NCBI GenBank assembly: GCA_022828445.1
Contig: JAIZZJ010000004.1
Span: forward strand, 496,001-560,000
DNA from: Graphiopsis chlorocephala
Taxonomy: Eukaryota; Ascomycota; Dothideomycetes; Cladosporiales; Cladosporiaceae
DNA: 64,000 nt
Direction: 5' to 3'
Below, piece after piece: positions 30,168-40,191 of the stretch (within the stretch, counting starts at the first letter, position 1; each line of letters starts with the position of its first letter). A program made the position numbers and the translations under genes. Below the pieces are notes generated by a model. The model saw nothing but the letters and a program-made list of their open reading frames with translations. It did no database searches and had not been told where the DNA came from.

Positions 30168-32190
30168 TCAATTCGCCGGCTTCTCGGCAAGCAGCGAGTC
30201 GCCAGGCAGCTCAAACCTCCGCTGCTGCGTCGGCAGCTCGGTCAAAGGTCTCGATTCTGCTTCGTGCGTCAACGGTCTCGACTCTATCTCATAGGCAGGC
30301 TTAGCTTCGCCGGCGACAGAGTAAGCGTCCAGTTCCGCGTGGCGCGACGGAGGCGACTGATTCTGCAGCGAGACGCCAGTAGACGATAGGCGGTGTTGCT
30401 GGGACGCGGCGCCCTTTTTACGGCGCAGGAAGAAGAACAACGCTGCTCCGATCAAGGCCAGACTGCCTACGACGCCGACGACGATGCCGGCTATCGCGCC
30501 TCCTGAGACGGATTTCTTGTCTTCTGATTTGGGGTCGTTTCCGTTATTGCCCGAAGCTGCTGCAGTACCAGAGGAGTCAGAATTTGAGGTTGAAGTGGAG
30601 CTTGAGCTTGCGGTCGAGCTGGAAGTTGTACCTGAGCTTTTTCCCCCGGGCAGGTCCTTGAGTGTGTTCGACCATGTTTTGGCCCAATCCTTGGCAGGAA
30701 TCGCGGCGCCCACGGAAATATCGGAGTTGTAAGGGATTAATGTGATGTCCTTCTCGTCGTAGTCGGGCCCAGGAGCTTGGGCAAGAACCGTAGTGTTCAT
30801 TTGCCAGTGTTGGCTGAGGAATGCGGCTTGCAGGAAGGCATTGCCTAGTGTATAGCTTGTTGTATCTGCTTCCCAGGGACTGCAGGGGAAGTACTGCTTA
30901 GGTTCTTTCGAGACGGGCTTGTCGAGTGTGAGGTTCAGAAGGGCGAATGGAACCTTGATGTGAGCCTCCGTCTTGGTGTCATCTGTGAATACGAAGGAAA
31001 GATAGTGTGGTGATGAGATAATATCCTTGAAGGCAGGTTTATCAGTATCCCACATGTAGAGATTGTAGTACGGGCTGTATGTGACTGGGAGATGTTCAGC
31101 GATGGCGTCGCAAGTCTCCAGTGGAAGGTACAGGTACGGCACTCCAGGTCTGGGGTGTACGGGGATGTAGTCGCCAAAATCGGTGGATGCTTTAAGAAGG
31201 CCTTCAATAGCTCCTGACGATGTCGATTTAACAAAGGCCGAGCCGCCACTTGAGACATTGAGTGCAATATCAGTCAGTCGGAAGAGGTTGTCGTTTCCAG
31301 CAACGATAGCGTCGGATAAGATGCGCGATTTATCGTAGCCTCCGAGTACCAAGCTTCCTGTGATATTGGGCTCGGCTGAGCCTATGTGCAGACCATAAGA
31401 AAGCGATGGGATGTAACCTGCATCATAAGCACTGTGTAGGGTGGTGTTGGCAGTAACGGTCTCATCCTGTGTCTTGTAATATGTGATGTTGCTGACACTT
31501 GCATTCAAAGAAAGCTGGAAATGTCAGTGCTGTGCTATTACGTCCAAAGACGCATATGACTGCAAGATACTCACCAGCGAGACACTCCTGGTGTATTGCA
31601 TCTCTACTCCTAAGTTTACTGTCCAGTCCTTGCTGACAGCCAAAGCTTGGTTTTCCAGGTGTGCTGGAGAATCGCGGTTGCCGTTGTTGTGCAGTACAAT
31701 TTGGTCCACAAAGTAGCCGCCAGCACCCGTGAGATTGAGCAGAGCGGTGTAGTCCGCATCCCAATCTTCTGGTGGCATCAGAAAGCTCTTCGAATCAGGG
31801 CCGTTGGCATTTTCCCACGCATCGTATTGATGCCATGTCTGGTCCTCTGGTGGTGGGCATGTCGATCCCTGCATTTCACAGGCGGTCGCATTCACGTAAA
31901 GCGGTATCCTGGCGACAGACGGTAGCGCTGCGATGTACTGGCCATTGTCCGGGTCGGCGATAAGTATGTAATTCCATGGACCTTTGGTTGGCGGTGGTCA
32001 GCTGCATGACTGGTTACACAGCATCCACGCGCCACTCACCATCGGGTCCGACAGATGCTGTGTCATTAAACTTGATTTCGTAAGGTGAGGCGTCATTGTT
32101 GACTGCTGCGTTCGCTAGCCCCAAAATTGACAAAGAAAGCAATTGGATTCGAGACCTTCCGAGTCCACGGTGTGAGACGCCCATGGTCAT
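30168..32190 (-). CDS. Aspartyl-protease-like (A1 fold) membrane protein lacking catalytic motifs
   Basis: Exons 32190-32040, 31981-31575 and 31514-30168 give 634 residues. The start is the ATG at 32190, with an alternative at 32184. A signal peptide (RIQLLSLSILGLANAA) leads to an extracellular domain with A1-peptidase landmarks: LGVEMQYTRSVSL, GYIPSLSYGLHIGSAEPNITGSLVLGGYD in pieces, and LPLETCDAIAEHL. No DTG or DSG triplet is present at either expected active-site position; the regions read ADPDNGQYIAALPS and HPRPGVPYLYLPLETC. A Ser/Thr-rich stalk, one membrane helix (GAIAGIVVGVVGSLALIGAALFFFL), a basic stop-transfer RRKKG and a ~75-residue cytosolic tail follow. It is probably a catalytically dead surface protein; a sensor or adhesion role is inference. 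Confidence 0.8.
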
Positions 32191-33445
32191 GATGGTGCGG
32201 TGGCTGTTGTTCCACAGACACAACAGACGGGACAACAGAGAAAAGACCAAGGAAGACGTTTATGGCTTGAGGGTACCCCAGGCAATTACTTTAGAGTGCT
32301 TCATCCTGCAAGCCAGAGACCCACGAGGCTCTGATAGCAAAAGGCCCTTGCCAGTCCAGAGCAGAGATCGCTTTTGCCTACCGACATGGTGCGCTCGAGC
32401 AACAGAGCATCTCTTGTGGCTAGGGTCTCGGTGGGCCAATGAGGAGAGCGGCCCGACGCTATGCGTTTCGCACCAGACGCGAAGGAAGGCGTTATAGCAT
32501 GTTTCCGCCAATGGCGAGTCAGTGGCTGGGCTCATTTCGCTAGGATGCCACCTCGAAGACCCGCTGCGGCTGAAATGACAGGGGAGAAAGTCCAGAGATA
32601 GCATCCCCATTCATTCAATAGCGCGACGAGCGCGTTCGAGCGCGCTCGTAAACTTAATTAACGCCTGCAGACCAACATGATATGCGTGCATAGGGTTTGT
32701 TGCGGTTGTGGGATCTCGAGTCATGGAAGCATGCGAATTTGTATGCGCTGTATCGATCGTCAGTACAAAGATAGCAACAGTCTAGGCGAACAGACTGCGC
32801 ATGGAAATCATCTGGTGTGAAGTGCAAGAAGCGTGGAGAGTTGGAGATGTGGTACATCGAAGAAAGATCGTAAGTTACGCATGCACAGTAGAAACTCTGA
32901 ATCCACTTGAAGCGGCACGTGAAGGTAGCGAAGGAGCGACCCAGCGTCGATATCCAAACTTATGTGCATGAACTTCACTTCGCAAACCCTATGTTGGGGT
33001 ACCAAGGGTTGGACATGATCCCACGAACATTCTTCCAATGGCACAACGAGAGCAAATTAGAATATGGATCGAGTATATTACCAATCAATGGAGAATTCGA
33101 AGACATGCTAGTACATCCCCATGCTCGAATACGTGGTGTATAGCAAAATCCATCTAATCTGATCAAAACTTCAAAAAGCCCAGACACTTCTTCACAATTC
33201 CGCTTGCAGTTCCCAGCGACGAAGGATTCACGAGATCGGAAATACAAATACCGCAACCCTACCTCTTCTAGCAGTCGCAGGATCACATCCCCTGCACTCT
33301 GTACGGCGCCAAGGACGAAGCGATTCCACGATACATTAAGCGCACTCGTAAAGATCTAGCGAACGCTAATTACAGGCAGGACTATATACACAAATCATAC
33401 ACGCGAACAATCCTCCCTACACACTTACGCGCCGAGCAAGCACGA
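32191..33445. other. Intergenic, about 1.25 kb
   Basis: No gene recognised. It contains a 9-bp perfect inverted repeat at 32626-32649, listed separately. Short ORFs on both strands are unsupported. Confidence 0.45.
32626..32649. repeat. 9-bp inverted repeat with 6-nt loop
   Basis: ACGAGCGCG and CGCGCTCGT flank TTCGAG, a perfect GC-rich palindrome followed by an AT-rich stretch (AAACTTAATTAA). It could be a binding site for a dimeric factor or form a hairpin. It lies about 435 bp upstream of the protease-like gene's start. Confidence 0.5.
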
Positions 33446-35950
33446 TCAGAAGCCAGCGAGCTCCAACCAACTAACAACAAGCCCCCGTACTTCTCTATTC
33501 GTCTTCGCCATGCTTTCGATCTCGTCGTAGGACAAGCGGCCCGCGCCGCCTCGAGTCTCAACCAGCCTCTCTTCGTGATCGAGAGTGGCCAAGTACTCTA
33601 GGCGATCCTGTTGCGGTCGAACTTCGTCTGCGGAAATTGTCGTCGAACCATTTCGCTGGTCGGTAGGATTTTCTGTGGCGACGGGGCTCGCGGGTTGCTT
33701 GTCGTTATCATCGTCCTCGGCTATGCTATAGCCTGCGGCAGCGAGCAGTTCCTCTAGAGACTGTTCGTGGATCTCGGCTTCGAATTGGTCGAGGCTTGCC
33801 GTGTCTGTTGGTAGGATGCTGTCACGCATCTGGACGTCGATTCCGCGCTGGACTTCTGCAGCGCGTTGCTCCGGTGTGTCTTGGTTGGTGATCCACGATC
33901 TCGAAGTTTGGTCATGCGAATGAGCAGCAGCAGCGACCAACGGGTCGAGTTCTGCGCCGACGCGCAGGTATTCCTCGAAAGCTTTCTTTTGCTCTAAGAC
34001 ACCATCTATTTCCTTGCGCCAGCGACGGCGTTCGTCTGATGTTGCTTCAACTTCGCGATCGAGTCTTTCTCTAGAAATGAAGATAGGGTCGAGAGCTTCG
34101 TTAATGCTCATCTCGGTAAACTTCCAGAGTGCGTCCTGGTGCGTACTTGTCGCGGACTGATCAGTGGCAGGCGAAGATGTAAAGCCGAGAGCAGCAGCAT
34201 CTTCTGCAGAAAGAGTGTTTGGTACCGAGTCTGTAAATGCCTCTACCGTAGGCTCTCCTTCAGCGTTCGCGATATCTGCCCCCCGCTGATGAAGCTGCCT
34301 GTCAAGACGTGCGAGCTGGCGTTGCAATTGCGGAAGAGAACGCACTCGGAAAACATTATTAGGAAGTGCGCTTGCACCCGCCGGAACCTCATCATCATCG
34401 AGAATAGTCTTCGTTCCTTCAGTAGGTTCGAGATCACCATAAATATTTCTCGGCTTGCCACCACTAGAGCGCAGCTCGCCCTGCGGCATATCCTGGTCAC
34501 AGAAGATAGCACTGATGGGCTGGCTCGACTTGAGCACATCAATGCCCTCCTGAGAAATCTTGTCCGCGCGTATGCTCGAAGCTCCAGCTATCAACTCCCT
34601 TTGCACATCGTATTTCGCACGAAGCAGGAGAAGGAAGTCGCGGCGATCAACGAAACCGTCGGCATCGATATCGAAGCCTTGCAGTGCTCGGCTCAGCGGC
34701 TGGAATCTGTTTGGTCCACGAAGATATGCCATGCCATTGATGAAGTCCTCGAAGAGAATAACCCCCTTGTTGCCGCGGTCGTAGAATGCGAACATGCGAT
34801 CGTACAATGCATTCGGAGCAGAATGGTCGGTCCAGGCCTCAATAGTCAACGCGCTATCGAATGCTCTTCGGTCGATGCCGATCTTGATTTGCGAAGGGTC
34901 TTGCTCGAAGGAGACATTTGCTGTAGTAATAAATTGGTCGTAAAGAGCGTCAATTTGAGGCTCTTCGTGATGATACTCTTCAGCCAGACGTTTTCTGAGC
35001 GCAGGCTGGATGGGTTCGTGCAATATGTGAGGGCTTCCAGGATACCACACTGGGAAGTTCAGTGCTCGGCCTGGCTGCGCAACAGCTGGTAACGGGATCT
35101 TGACCTTGACGAAGACATGCGTCTGTTGATGGGGGAAGGTCATTTCGCAGGTAGAGCAAAGATCGACATCGGGACAATTCAGACAGTGCCAGCGAATGCC
35201 ACGAATCGGCGACTCGTTGCAAGAGTCGCATCGTATGCCGCGATGCTCGTATGCTTCGCGCTTCGCTTTTTCTTCAGCGATGTAATACAACAGACCTTTC
35301 AGTCCTTGTGCGGGCTCTACCGCCTGACTTTCCTCCATGATTCCCATTTCAGTCTCGGCAAAATCGTCGGCGGGATCGTTGGAGAAGTTTTGGAAGAGAT
35401 GTTCAAGGTCGAGGGTTCCGATTGAGCCAAGCATGTCGGCCAACAAAGGACGGTATCTCTGTGCAGCATCTACCGGGTTGTTGTTGATGTCACTGCCCAT
35501 GATTTCCAGACCAAAGGTAAGAAGTAGTTGTCGCGCCTCCTCAGTTAAGTCAGTGGGCCTCTCTTGCGCAGCACTTATGACAGACCCCACGGCGATTCCA
35601 ATAACGCGAGCCCGGGCGTGCTCGGCGTTGTCGCCATGCAGCGTTCGCCATTCCTCTGCAGATGGGATTTTGTCTCGACCGAACACGATGCGTCCAATAG
35701 GGAGGTCGTTCCTCTTCACCACCGCCGCTCCGAAAGGTTCATCCTGTGTTGGGCCGGTAGACTCAACGAGGGGCTCTTCGGCAGAGACACGGCGTACCCG
35801 ACGCACAGCATTGCTCCTATGCAAGGGTGCTTTGGCAGAATGATCCGAGAATGTCGAGTATAGCGTCCATATGCCGAAGGCGGCGGCGACTCCAGTGACG
35901 GCGATCACGGCTGGACGGTATCGTGATACCTGCTGCGAGGCTTGTGACAT
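33446..35950 (-). CDS. ZZ-type zinc finger / EF-hand protein with N-terminal membrane helix
   Basis: An intronless ORF of 834 residues; ATG at 35950. One hydrophobic helix near the N-terminus (about 13-31, AVIAVTGVAAAFGIWTLYS) suggests anchoring, possibly mitochondrial or ER. A ZZ zinc finger spans about 237-283, with CDSC, CLNC and CSTC pairs and the HQQTH end. Two EF-hand loops follow: DRGNKGVILFED (about 392-403) and DIDADGFVDRRD (about 428-439). The second has good Ca2+ ligands at positions 1, 3, 5 and 9 but Asp instead of Glu at 12; the first is poor. The C-terminal half is acidic with coiled-coil-like segments (LPQLQRQLARLDRQLHQRG, RERLDREVEATSDERRR). Related fungal proteins are annotated only by these domains. 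A calcium-responsive scaffold is a guess. Confidence 0.82.
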   Translation of the reverse strand: MSQASQQVSRYRPAVIAVTGVAAAFGIWTLYSTFSDHSAKAPLHRSNAVRRVRRVSAEEPLVESTGPTQDEPFGAAVVKRNDLPIGRIVFGRDKIPSAEEWRTLHGDNAEHARARVIGIAVGSVISAAQERPTDLTEEARQLLLTFGLEIMGSDINNNPVDAAQRYRPLLADMLGSIGTLDLEHLFQNFSNDPADDFAETEMGIMEESQAVEPAQGLKGLLYYIAEEKAKREAYEHRGIRCDSCNESPIRGIRWHCLNCPDVDLCSTCEMTFPHQQTHVFVKVKIPLPAVAQPGRALNFPVWYPGSPHILHEPIQPALRKRLAEEYHHEEPQIDALYDQFITTANVSFEQDPSQIKIGIDRRAFDSALTIEAWTDHSAPNALYDRMFAFYDRGNKGVILFEDFINGMAYLRGPNRFQPLSRALQGFDIDADGFVDRRDFLLLLRAKYDVQRELIAGASSIRADKISQEGIDVLKSSQPISAIFCDQDMPQGELRSSGGKPRNIYGDLEPTEGTKTILDDDEVPAGASALPNNVFRVRSLPQLQRQLARLDRQLHQRGADIANAEGEPTVEAFTDSVPNTLSAEDAAALGFTSSPATDQSATSTHQDALWKFTEMSINEALDPIFISRERLDREVEATSDERRRWRKEIDGVLEQKKAFEEYLRVGAELDPLVAAAAHSHDQTSRSWITNQDTPEQRAAEVQRGIDVQMRDSILPTDTASLDQFEAEIHEQSLEELLAAAGYSIAEDDDNDKQPASPVATENPTDQRNGSTTISADEVRPQQDRLEYLATLDHEERLVETRGGAGRLSYDEIESMAKTNREVRGLVVSWLELAGF

Positions 35951-36743
35951 GGTGGCGAATTATGGGTCCAGAGAATACACCGATAAAGTAAGAATGATCG
36001 AGGATGTTTTGATATGCAACCAGATGCGCCTGGTACCTTGTGTTCTTTTGTCGCGGTTACCTGCAGGTGTCACGGGCGTGGCAAGTGGCCTCCTCTAGAG
36101 ACTCGGTGCTTTCCAAACTCTGCTCTGCTTTCATGGTCGCATGGTCGCGTCTCGTTTCCGGCGAGAGCGCCATTGCCACGGTCGCCACTTCAGCCACACA
36201 TCTGCATTGCGTCTATGGAGTGACTGAGATAATGTAAGCCTGGGTATAGATGCTAAGGTATCTTTGCGACTTTGTTTCTTGGTCATGCTTCCCTGCCAAG
36301 ACTCGATCTTCCAAGTCTGCGCCTCGACCACGGACATAAGTCTGCACTCGATTCAGCATCATCGAATAACTCTCACATCGAGGCGCTTCATACATTTTTC
36401 AGCGGAAATACGGTCACATTAGGGAAACACTGGGGTCGCGCTGTTGCCTCAGGAGCAAGTATATACACCTCACATCTCAGACGGTACATGTGTTGGTAAG
36501 ATGTCAAAGCCACGAAATATGCGCAGACTTTTGCACAAGAACACTTTCATCTCGGAACCTCAGTGTCTTCTGCAATGGAGGCCATCAAGTTGATCGATCG
36601 TATTCCTTGCATCTCTATCTAGTCATACAGCTTGATCACAGGTACTGCAGAGCCTGCCATTGCCTCAGAAAAGGAGATTTATGCATCCACCGTCCTCCCC
36701 ACTTGCGGACTCGCCACTGTACAAGTACTCGTCGCTTGCCGCC
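35951..36743. other. Intergenic, 5' flank of ZZ/EF-hand gene
   Basis: No supported gene or RNA. Several ORFs of 60-110 codons have random-looking composition. Confidence 0.45.
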
Positions 36744-38153
36744 TCAATCCACCGGAGTCCATGTGTCCAGACTACACCGTTTCTCGCAATTGCACCACAT
36801 GAGCGCCCTCAGATCCTGAGTACACATCTCATTCCACTGCAGTCCATTGTCCTCTTCAGCTTCGACTTCAACTTCAACACACGGCTTGCCATCGAGACGA
36901 ACACCACCTTCCTCTTCCGCCATCATCCACTCCACCCAAGAGTCATAGGCGCCCAATGTACAAGGCTTGCCAATGTCGCGGCAGAACGCCCGGTATACTG
37001 CGTACATGTTTCGTGCAGACTGTACACGAGCTTCGATTTCTCTCTTCTGGCTGTTTTTGACGTACCCAGTGATAGTGATAGGTAGACCTTTGATGGAAGG
37101 CCAAGCAGCGTTGATGATCATATTGACAGCGGTTCTCTGACATGCGCCCTCGAGCCAAGTCTTCGTCGCAATCAGCGAAGGGGCACTGAAGTGAACTTCG
37201 AAGCACTCGAGATTGGACATTTCGCGAAATTGGCGTTTGACATAAGGTTGGTCGGACATGATCCATGGCTTTCCACTGAACATGTCCAGATACTGACTGT
37301 GGCCGAGAGCAAGTCGTACGCGTCGCAGACGGTCCAGAGGAATACCGTTTTCCAGACGCCTGGGGAACACTGGTGGGTGCTCAATCGAGAAGGTGGTTCT
37401 TTGGTAAAACCAGTCGCTGGCTTCTTGAGATAGTTGCGTGTTCGTGCGCATCAGCGCCGTGTAGGAATGCTGGTATGTTGGAGCTAGGCGATCGTTCTTC
37501 TTGCTGGTTGGAAAGGGCTGTGCTTCAGACGGGAACACAAAGTCGAAGATTGCGTTGCGGATTTCGCCCGGAAGCCTGGTAATCTCGAAGAACTTTCCGT
37601 TGGCGTTCCACCAATCGTGCTGGCGACGCAGCTGGCTTTTCATACATTCTGGGTATGTCCATTCAGTACCGATCTCGTCAAGGAATGAAGAGATTGGTTG
37701 CCAGGAACCGCAAAACCGGACTTGAATGCTGCCCCGGTGAAGGCGAACATGCATGGCTTTTTCCGGTGTTTTGTTGTGCTGAACGTTGAAGGTATAGCTA
37801 TGGTAGCCAATAGTGACTCTGCCGAAGTGTTCCACAGAGACTTCCATCTGCTTTGCATTTCGTGAAGGGTAAACAGAGACCACGAGGCCGAACTTGGAGA
37901 AGCTCTGCTTTCTGTACTCGTCGATTTGTTCTTGGATGGCTGCGTGAAGACAGGTGCTAAAGTAAGCCGCTGGAGGATTGTATTTCGGCACATGCATCGC
38001 GACGTCCGAAGCACCAGCATGGCTCATGCCCATCTTGTCGCGAAGGAGATTTAGAACACTCGACGTCTGCTTCATCTTCGGATCGTGAGACTTTGTGGAA
38101 AGTAGGGTTTGCGAGACTCCGTAATGTTCTGCCGCCATCTCTTTGAAGAGCAT
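36744..38153 (-). CDS. F-box-like conserved fungal protein, function unknown
   Basis: A single-exon ORF of 469 residues, ATG at 38153. In the middle the motif FFEITRLPGEIRNAIFDFVFP resembles the start of the F-box-like domains very common in Dothideomycetes (LPxEIRNxIY). It is followed by MRTNTQLSQEASDWFYQRTTFSI, the usual partner motif (NxQLxxEAxxxFY). The N-terminal 190 residues and the C-terminal part (AYDSWVEWMMAEEEGGVRLDGK) match nothing I recognise. No signal peptide or membrane helix. Members of this expanded group are mostly uncharacterised; a role as a ubiquitin-ligase adaptor would need a Skp1-binding F-box, which is only weakly suggested. Confidence 0.7.
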   Translation of the reverse strand: MLFKEMAAEHYGVSQTLLSTKSHDPKMKQTSSVLNLLRDKMGMSHAGASDVAMHVPKYNPPAAYFSTCLHAAIQEQIDEYRKQSFSKFGLVVSVYPSRNAKQMEVSVEHFGRVTIGYHSYTFNVQHNKTPEKAMHVRLHRGSIQVRFCGSWQPISSFLDEIGTEWTYPECMKSQLRRQHDWWNANGKFFEITRLPGEIRNAIFDFVFPSEAQPFPTSKKNDRLAPTYQHSYTALMRTNTQLSQEASDWFYQRTTFSIEHPPVFPRRLENGIPLDRLRRVRLALGHSQYLDMFSGKPWIMSDQPYVKRQFREMSNLECFEVHFSAPSLIATKTWLEGACQRTAVNMIINAAWPSIKGLPITITGYVKNSQKREIEARVQSARNMYAVYRAFCRDIGKPCTLGAYDSWVEWMMAEEEGGVRLDGKPCVEVEVEAEEDNGLQWNEMCTQDLRALMWCNCEKRCSLDTWTPVD

Positions 38154-39023
38154 CTTATCGGAGGAGGAAGTTTGTGTTGGTTAGATGAGTTGGATGTCGT
38201 GCTGGGAGCACAGTGGAATGGCGACCTGGGAAGATGTTTATGTGGTCGATCGAGGGACAATAGGCGGCCAGATACTATTGTCGCAAATTGAGTGACACGG
38301 TAGTGGCTGTTTCTCACAATAAATAAAGATTTCCTATTGTTAGAAAAGAACAATATGGTCAGGACCAGGGCTGCTATTGTCATGGAGATCCTGTTCTCGT
38401 TGACAAGTTGTTTCATTACACAACGTGTTCAGTGGTGAAACGGCAATGGTACACTCGTAGCCATGGAAGCTACTGGCCGTATTAGGAAGGCAGTGCAATA
38501 TGGATGCTTGTGATAGTACGCGTAGTGAAGATCAGCGTCCAACCACGTGTGAGTGAGTCGAGAAGTGAGTCCGATGGAAAGAAGTGACAGCACATAGGAC
38601 CAAAGTGGCAGCCATTGACACACACATGCCTAGGTTGGGAATGGTATGAGCAAGAGACACAGTTGCAGTCATTGCCTGTAGACAGAGCATCGAGTCCTAG
38701 TTGATGCAGCGTACCGATCACGTGATGGTCAAACGTGCGCCTTGCCACTGGGCACAATTGATGGAGCGAGTAGCAGTGAGGCATCGACGTTATGAAGTCG
38801 ATAAGAAGTCGATTACAAGCATAGGACAATACCAGGTCACCATGGTGTCATGTTGAGAGACAATGCCTGCCTTGAAGCTCGTCGTGATGTGGAGACTACA
38901 AGAATATATGCACGGACCAGGTGCGCTTCCAGCTCCTGCTCAAGCTGCCGCTTGACACTGACCCAAACACATTGCCCACCGGACCATTCTCACCAACACC
39001 TTGAGAAGCATCGAGTTGGGATA
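38154..39023. other. Divergent promoter region, F-box-like gene / MED8
   Basis: 870 bp between oppositely oriented genes. Two CACGTG-containing sites (near 38543 and 38717) are seen but not in a recognisable array. No gene supported. Confidence 0.45.
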
Positions 39024-39871
39024 ATGGCGCTTCCACAGGAAAACATTCGTGCACTCGACCAATTGCGACAGCGTCTGCAGCAACTGTCAACCTCTCTCAA
39101 TATTCTCAAAACAGACCTCAGCAGGCAAGAAACACTGCCGACATGGTAGGTCAAGCTCACATTTCCTTCTCTTCCAGCACGTGTGCATCTCTCCTGTATA
39201 AGGTATACAAGCGTTTTCTCCTGTTCCGAGTTGCTAAGCGCATCGGCAGGGATTCGCTTCAGACACGCGCAGGCCTTCTCGCAGCCGACCTCCAACAGTT
39301 ACAAACAATCTTCGATGCGAATCGCGGTTTTCTTACAGCAGCTCATCCGTACCCCCACGCTTCATTCCCCGGTCACTCGCATGAGATCGTCCTCCAGCAG
39401 CTGCTGCGCAAGAAAGCGGAGCCTGCAGTGGAAGACTGGGTAGACGACAACACTCACCCGAGCAAGGTCGCAAAATGGGACAATGGACGCGACACAGGTC
39501 TTGGGGAAGACGAGCAGGCGGAGCTATGGGCGTTTGCGAAGCCGACAAGTACTCAGACTGCGGGTTACATGTACTCCAGCGGTGCATTCGACTATGAGTA
39601 CACTCTTGCAGAAAAGGCGGCTGGTGTGGAGAGTGTTATCACAGGGTTGAGGAGAAAGCTGAACAAGTACATGGATGACGATGAGGAAGAGGATGAGGAC
39701 GAAGACGAAGATGAGGAAATGGAGGATGGCGTGAACGAGGATGTCATGCCGGCTGCAAAGCCACCGAACGATCCGTTTGGAGAGATTAAGGGTATTGACA
39801 AGAGTAAGCCTGCGCTGCCCATAGACGCGTGGCTGAAGTTCATGAGTGTGATGGCTATGCCTCGTGGATAG
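39024..39871 (+). CDS. MED8: Mediator complex subunit 8
   Basis: Exon 1 is 39024-39145 and exon 2 is 39250-39871, giving 247 residues. The first exon encodes MALPQENIRALDQLRQRLQQ, the start of the conserved Med8 helix, and continues LPTW. The 104-bp intron (GTAGGT...GGCAG) joins W to DSLQTRAGLLAADLQQLQTI and FDANRGFLTAAHPYPHASFPG, both diagnostic. Med8 belongs to the Mediator head module and bridges gene-specific factors to RNA polymerase II in the nucleus. An acidic stretch (DDDEEEDEDEDEDEEMED) near residue 190 is followed by a conserved C-terminal helix (IDAWLKFMSVMAM). Length is normal for the fungal subunit. Confidence 0.93.
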
Positions 39872-40191
39872 CTTACTGCGATAGTTTGTCGCAATCGATC
39901 ATTTCTCAAAGCAAAGCACAAAACAGACCTACATAAACTCGTGTGAATCGTCGAACCTCTTTTTGTTTTTAAAAAACACTCAGCATTATTTTCCCGTCAT
40001 CTAAACGAATGTGCCAATCCTCTGCTCGCAAATAGCCTGATCTCTCGGTCCAGATTCAATTCCTTCCCTTTGCGGCTAGCCCATTCCTCGACCACAATAA
40101 ACACCTATACACAAGCCGACCCTCTCCCCCAAACAACTCCTCAGTCCACCCTCCACGCAATAAACCAACGCCAATCGATCGAAATTCCACC
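39872..40191. other. Short intergenic, MPDU1 promoter
   Basis: 320 bp with a T-rich/A-rich stretch (TTTTTGTTTTTAAAAAA) near 39960 and a CT-rich leader before the MPDU1 start. No gene. Confidence 0.5.

Noticed and set aside
34139..35092. 317-codon plus-strand ORF
   Set aside because: Antisense shadow of the ZZ/EF-hand gene; Arg/Ser/Leu-rich composition is an artefact of the real frame.
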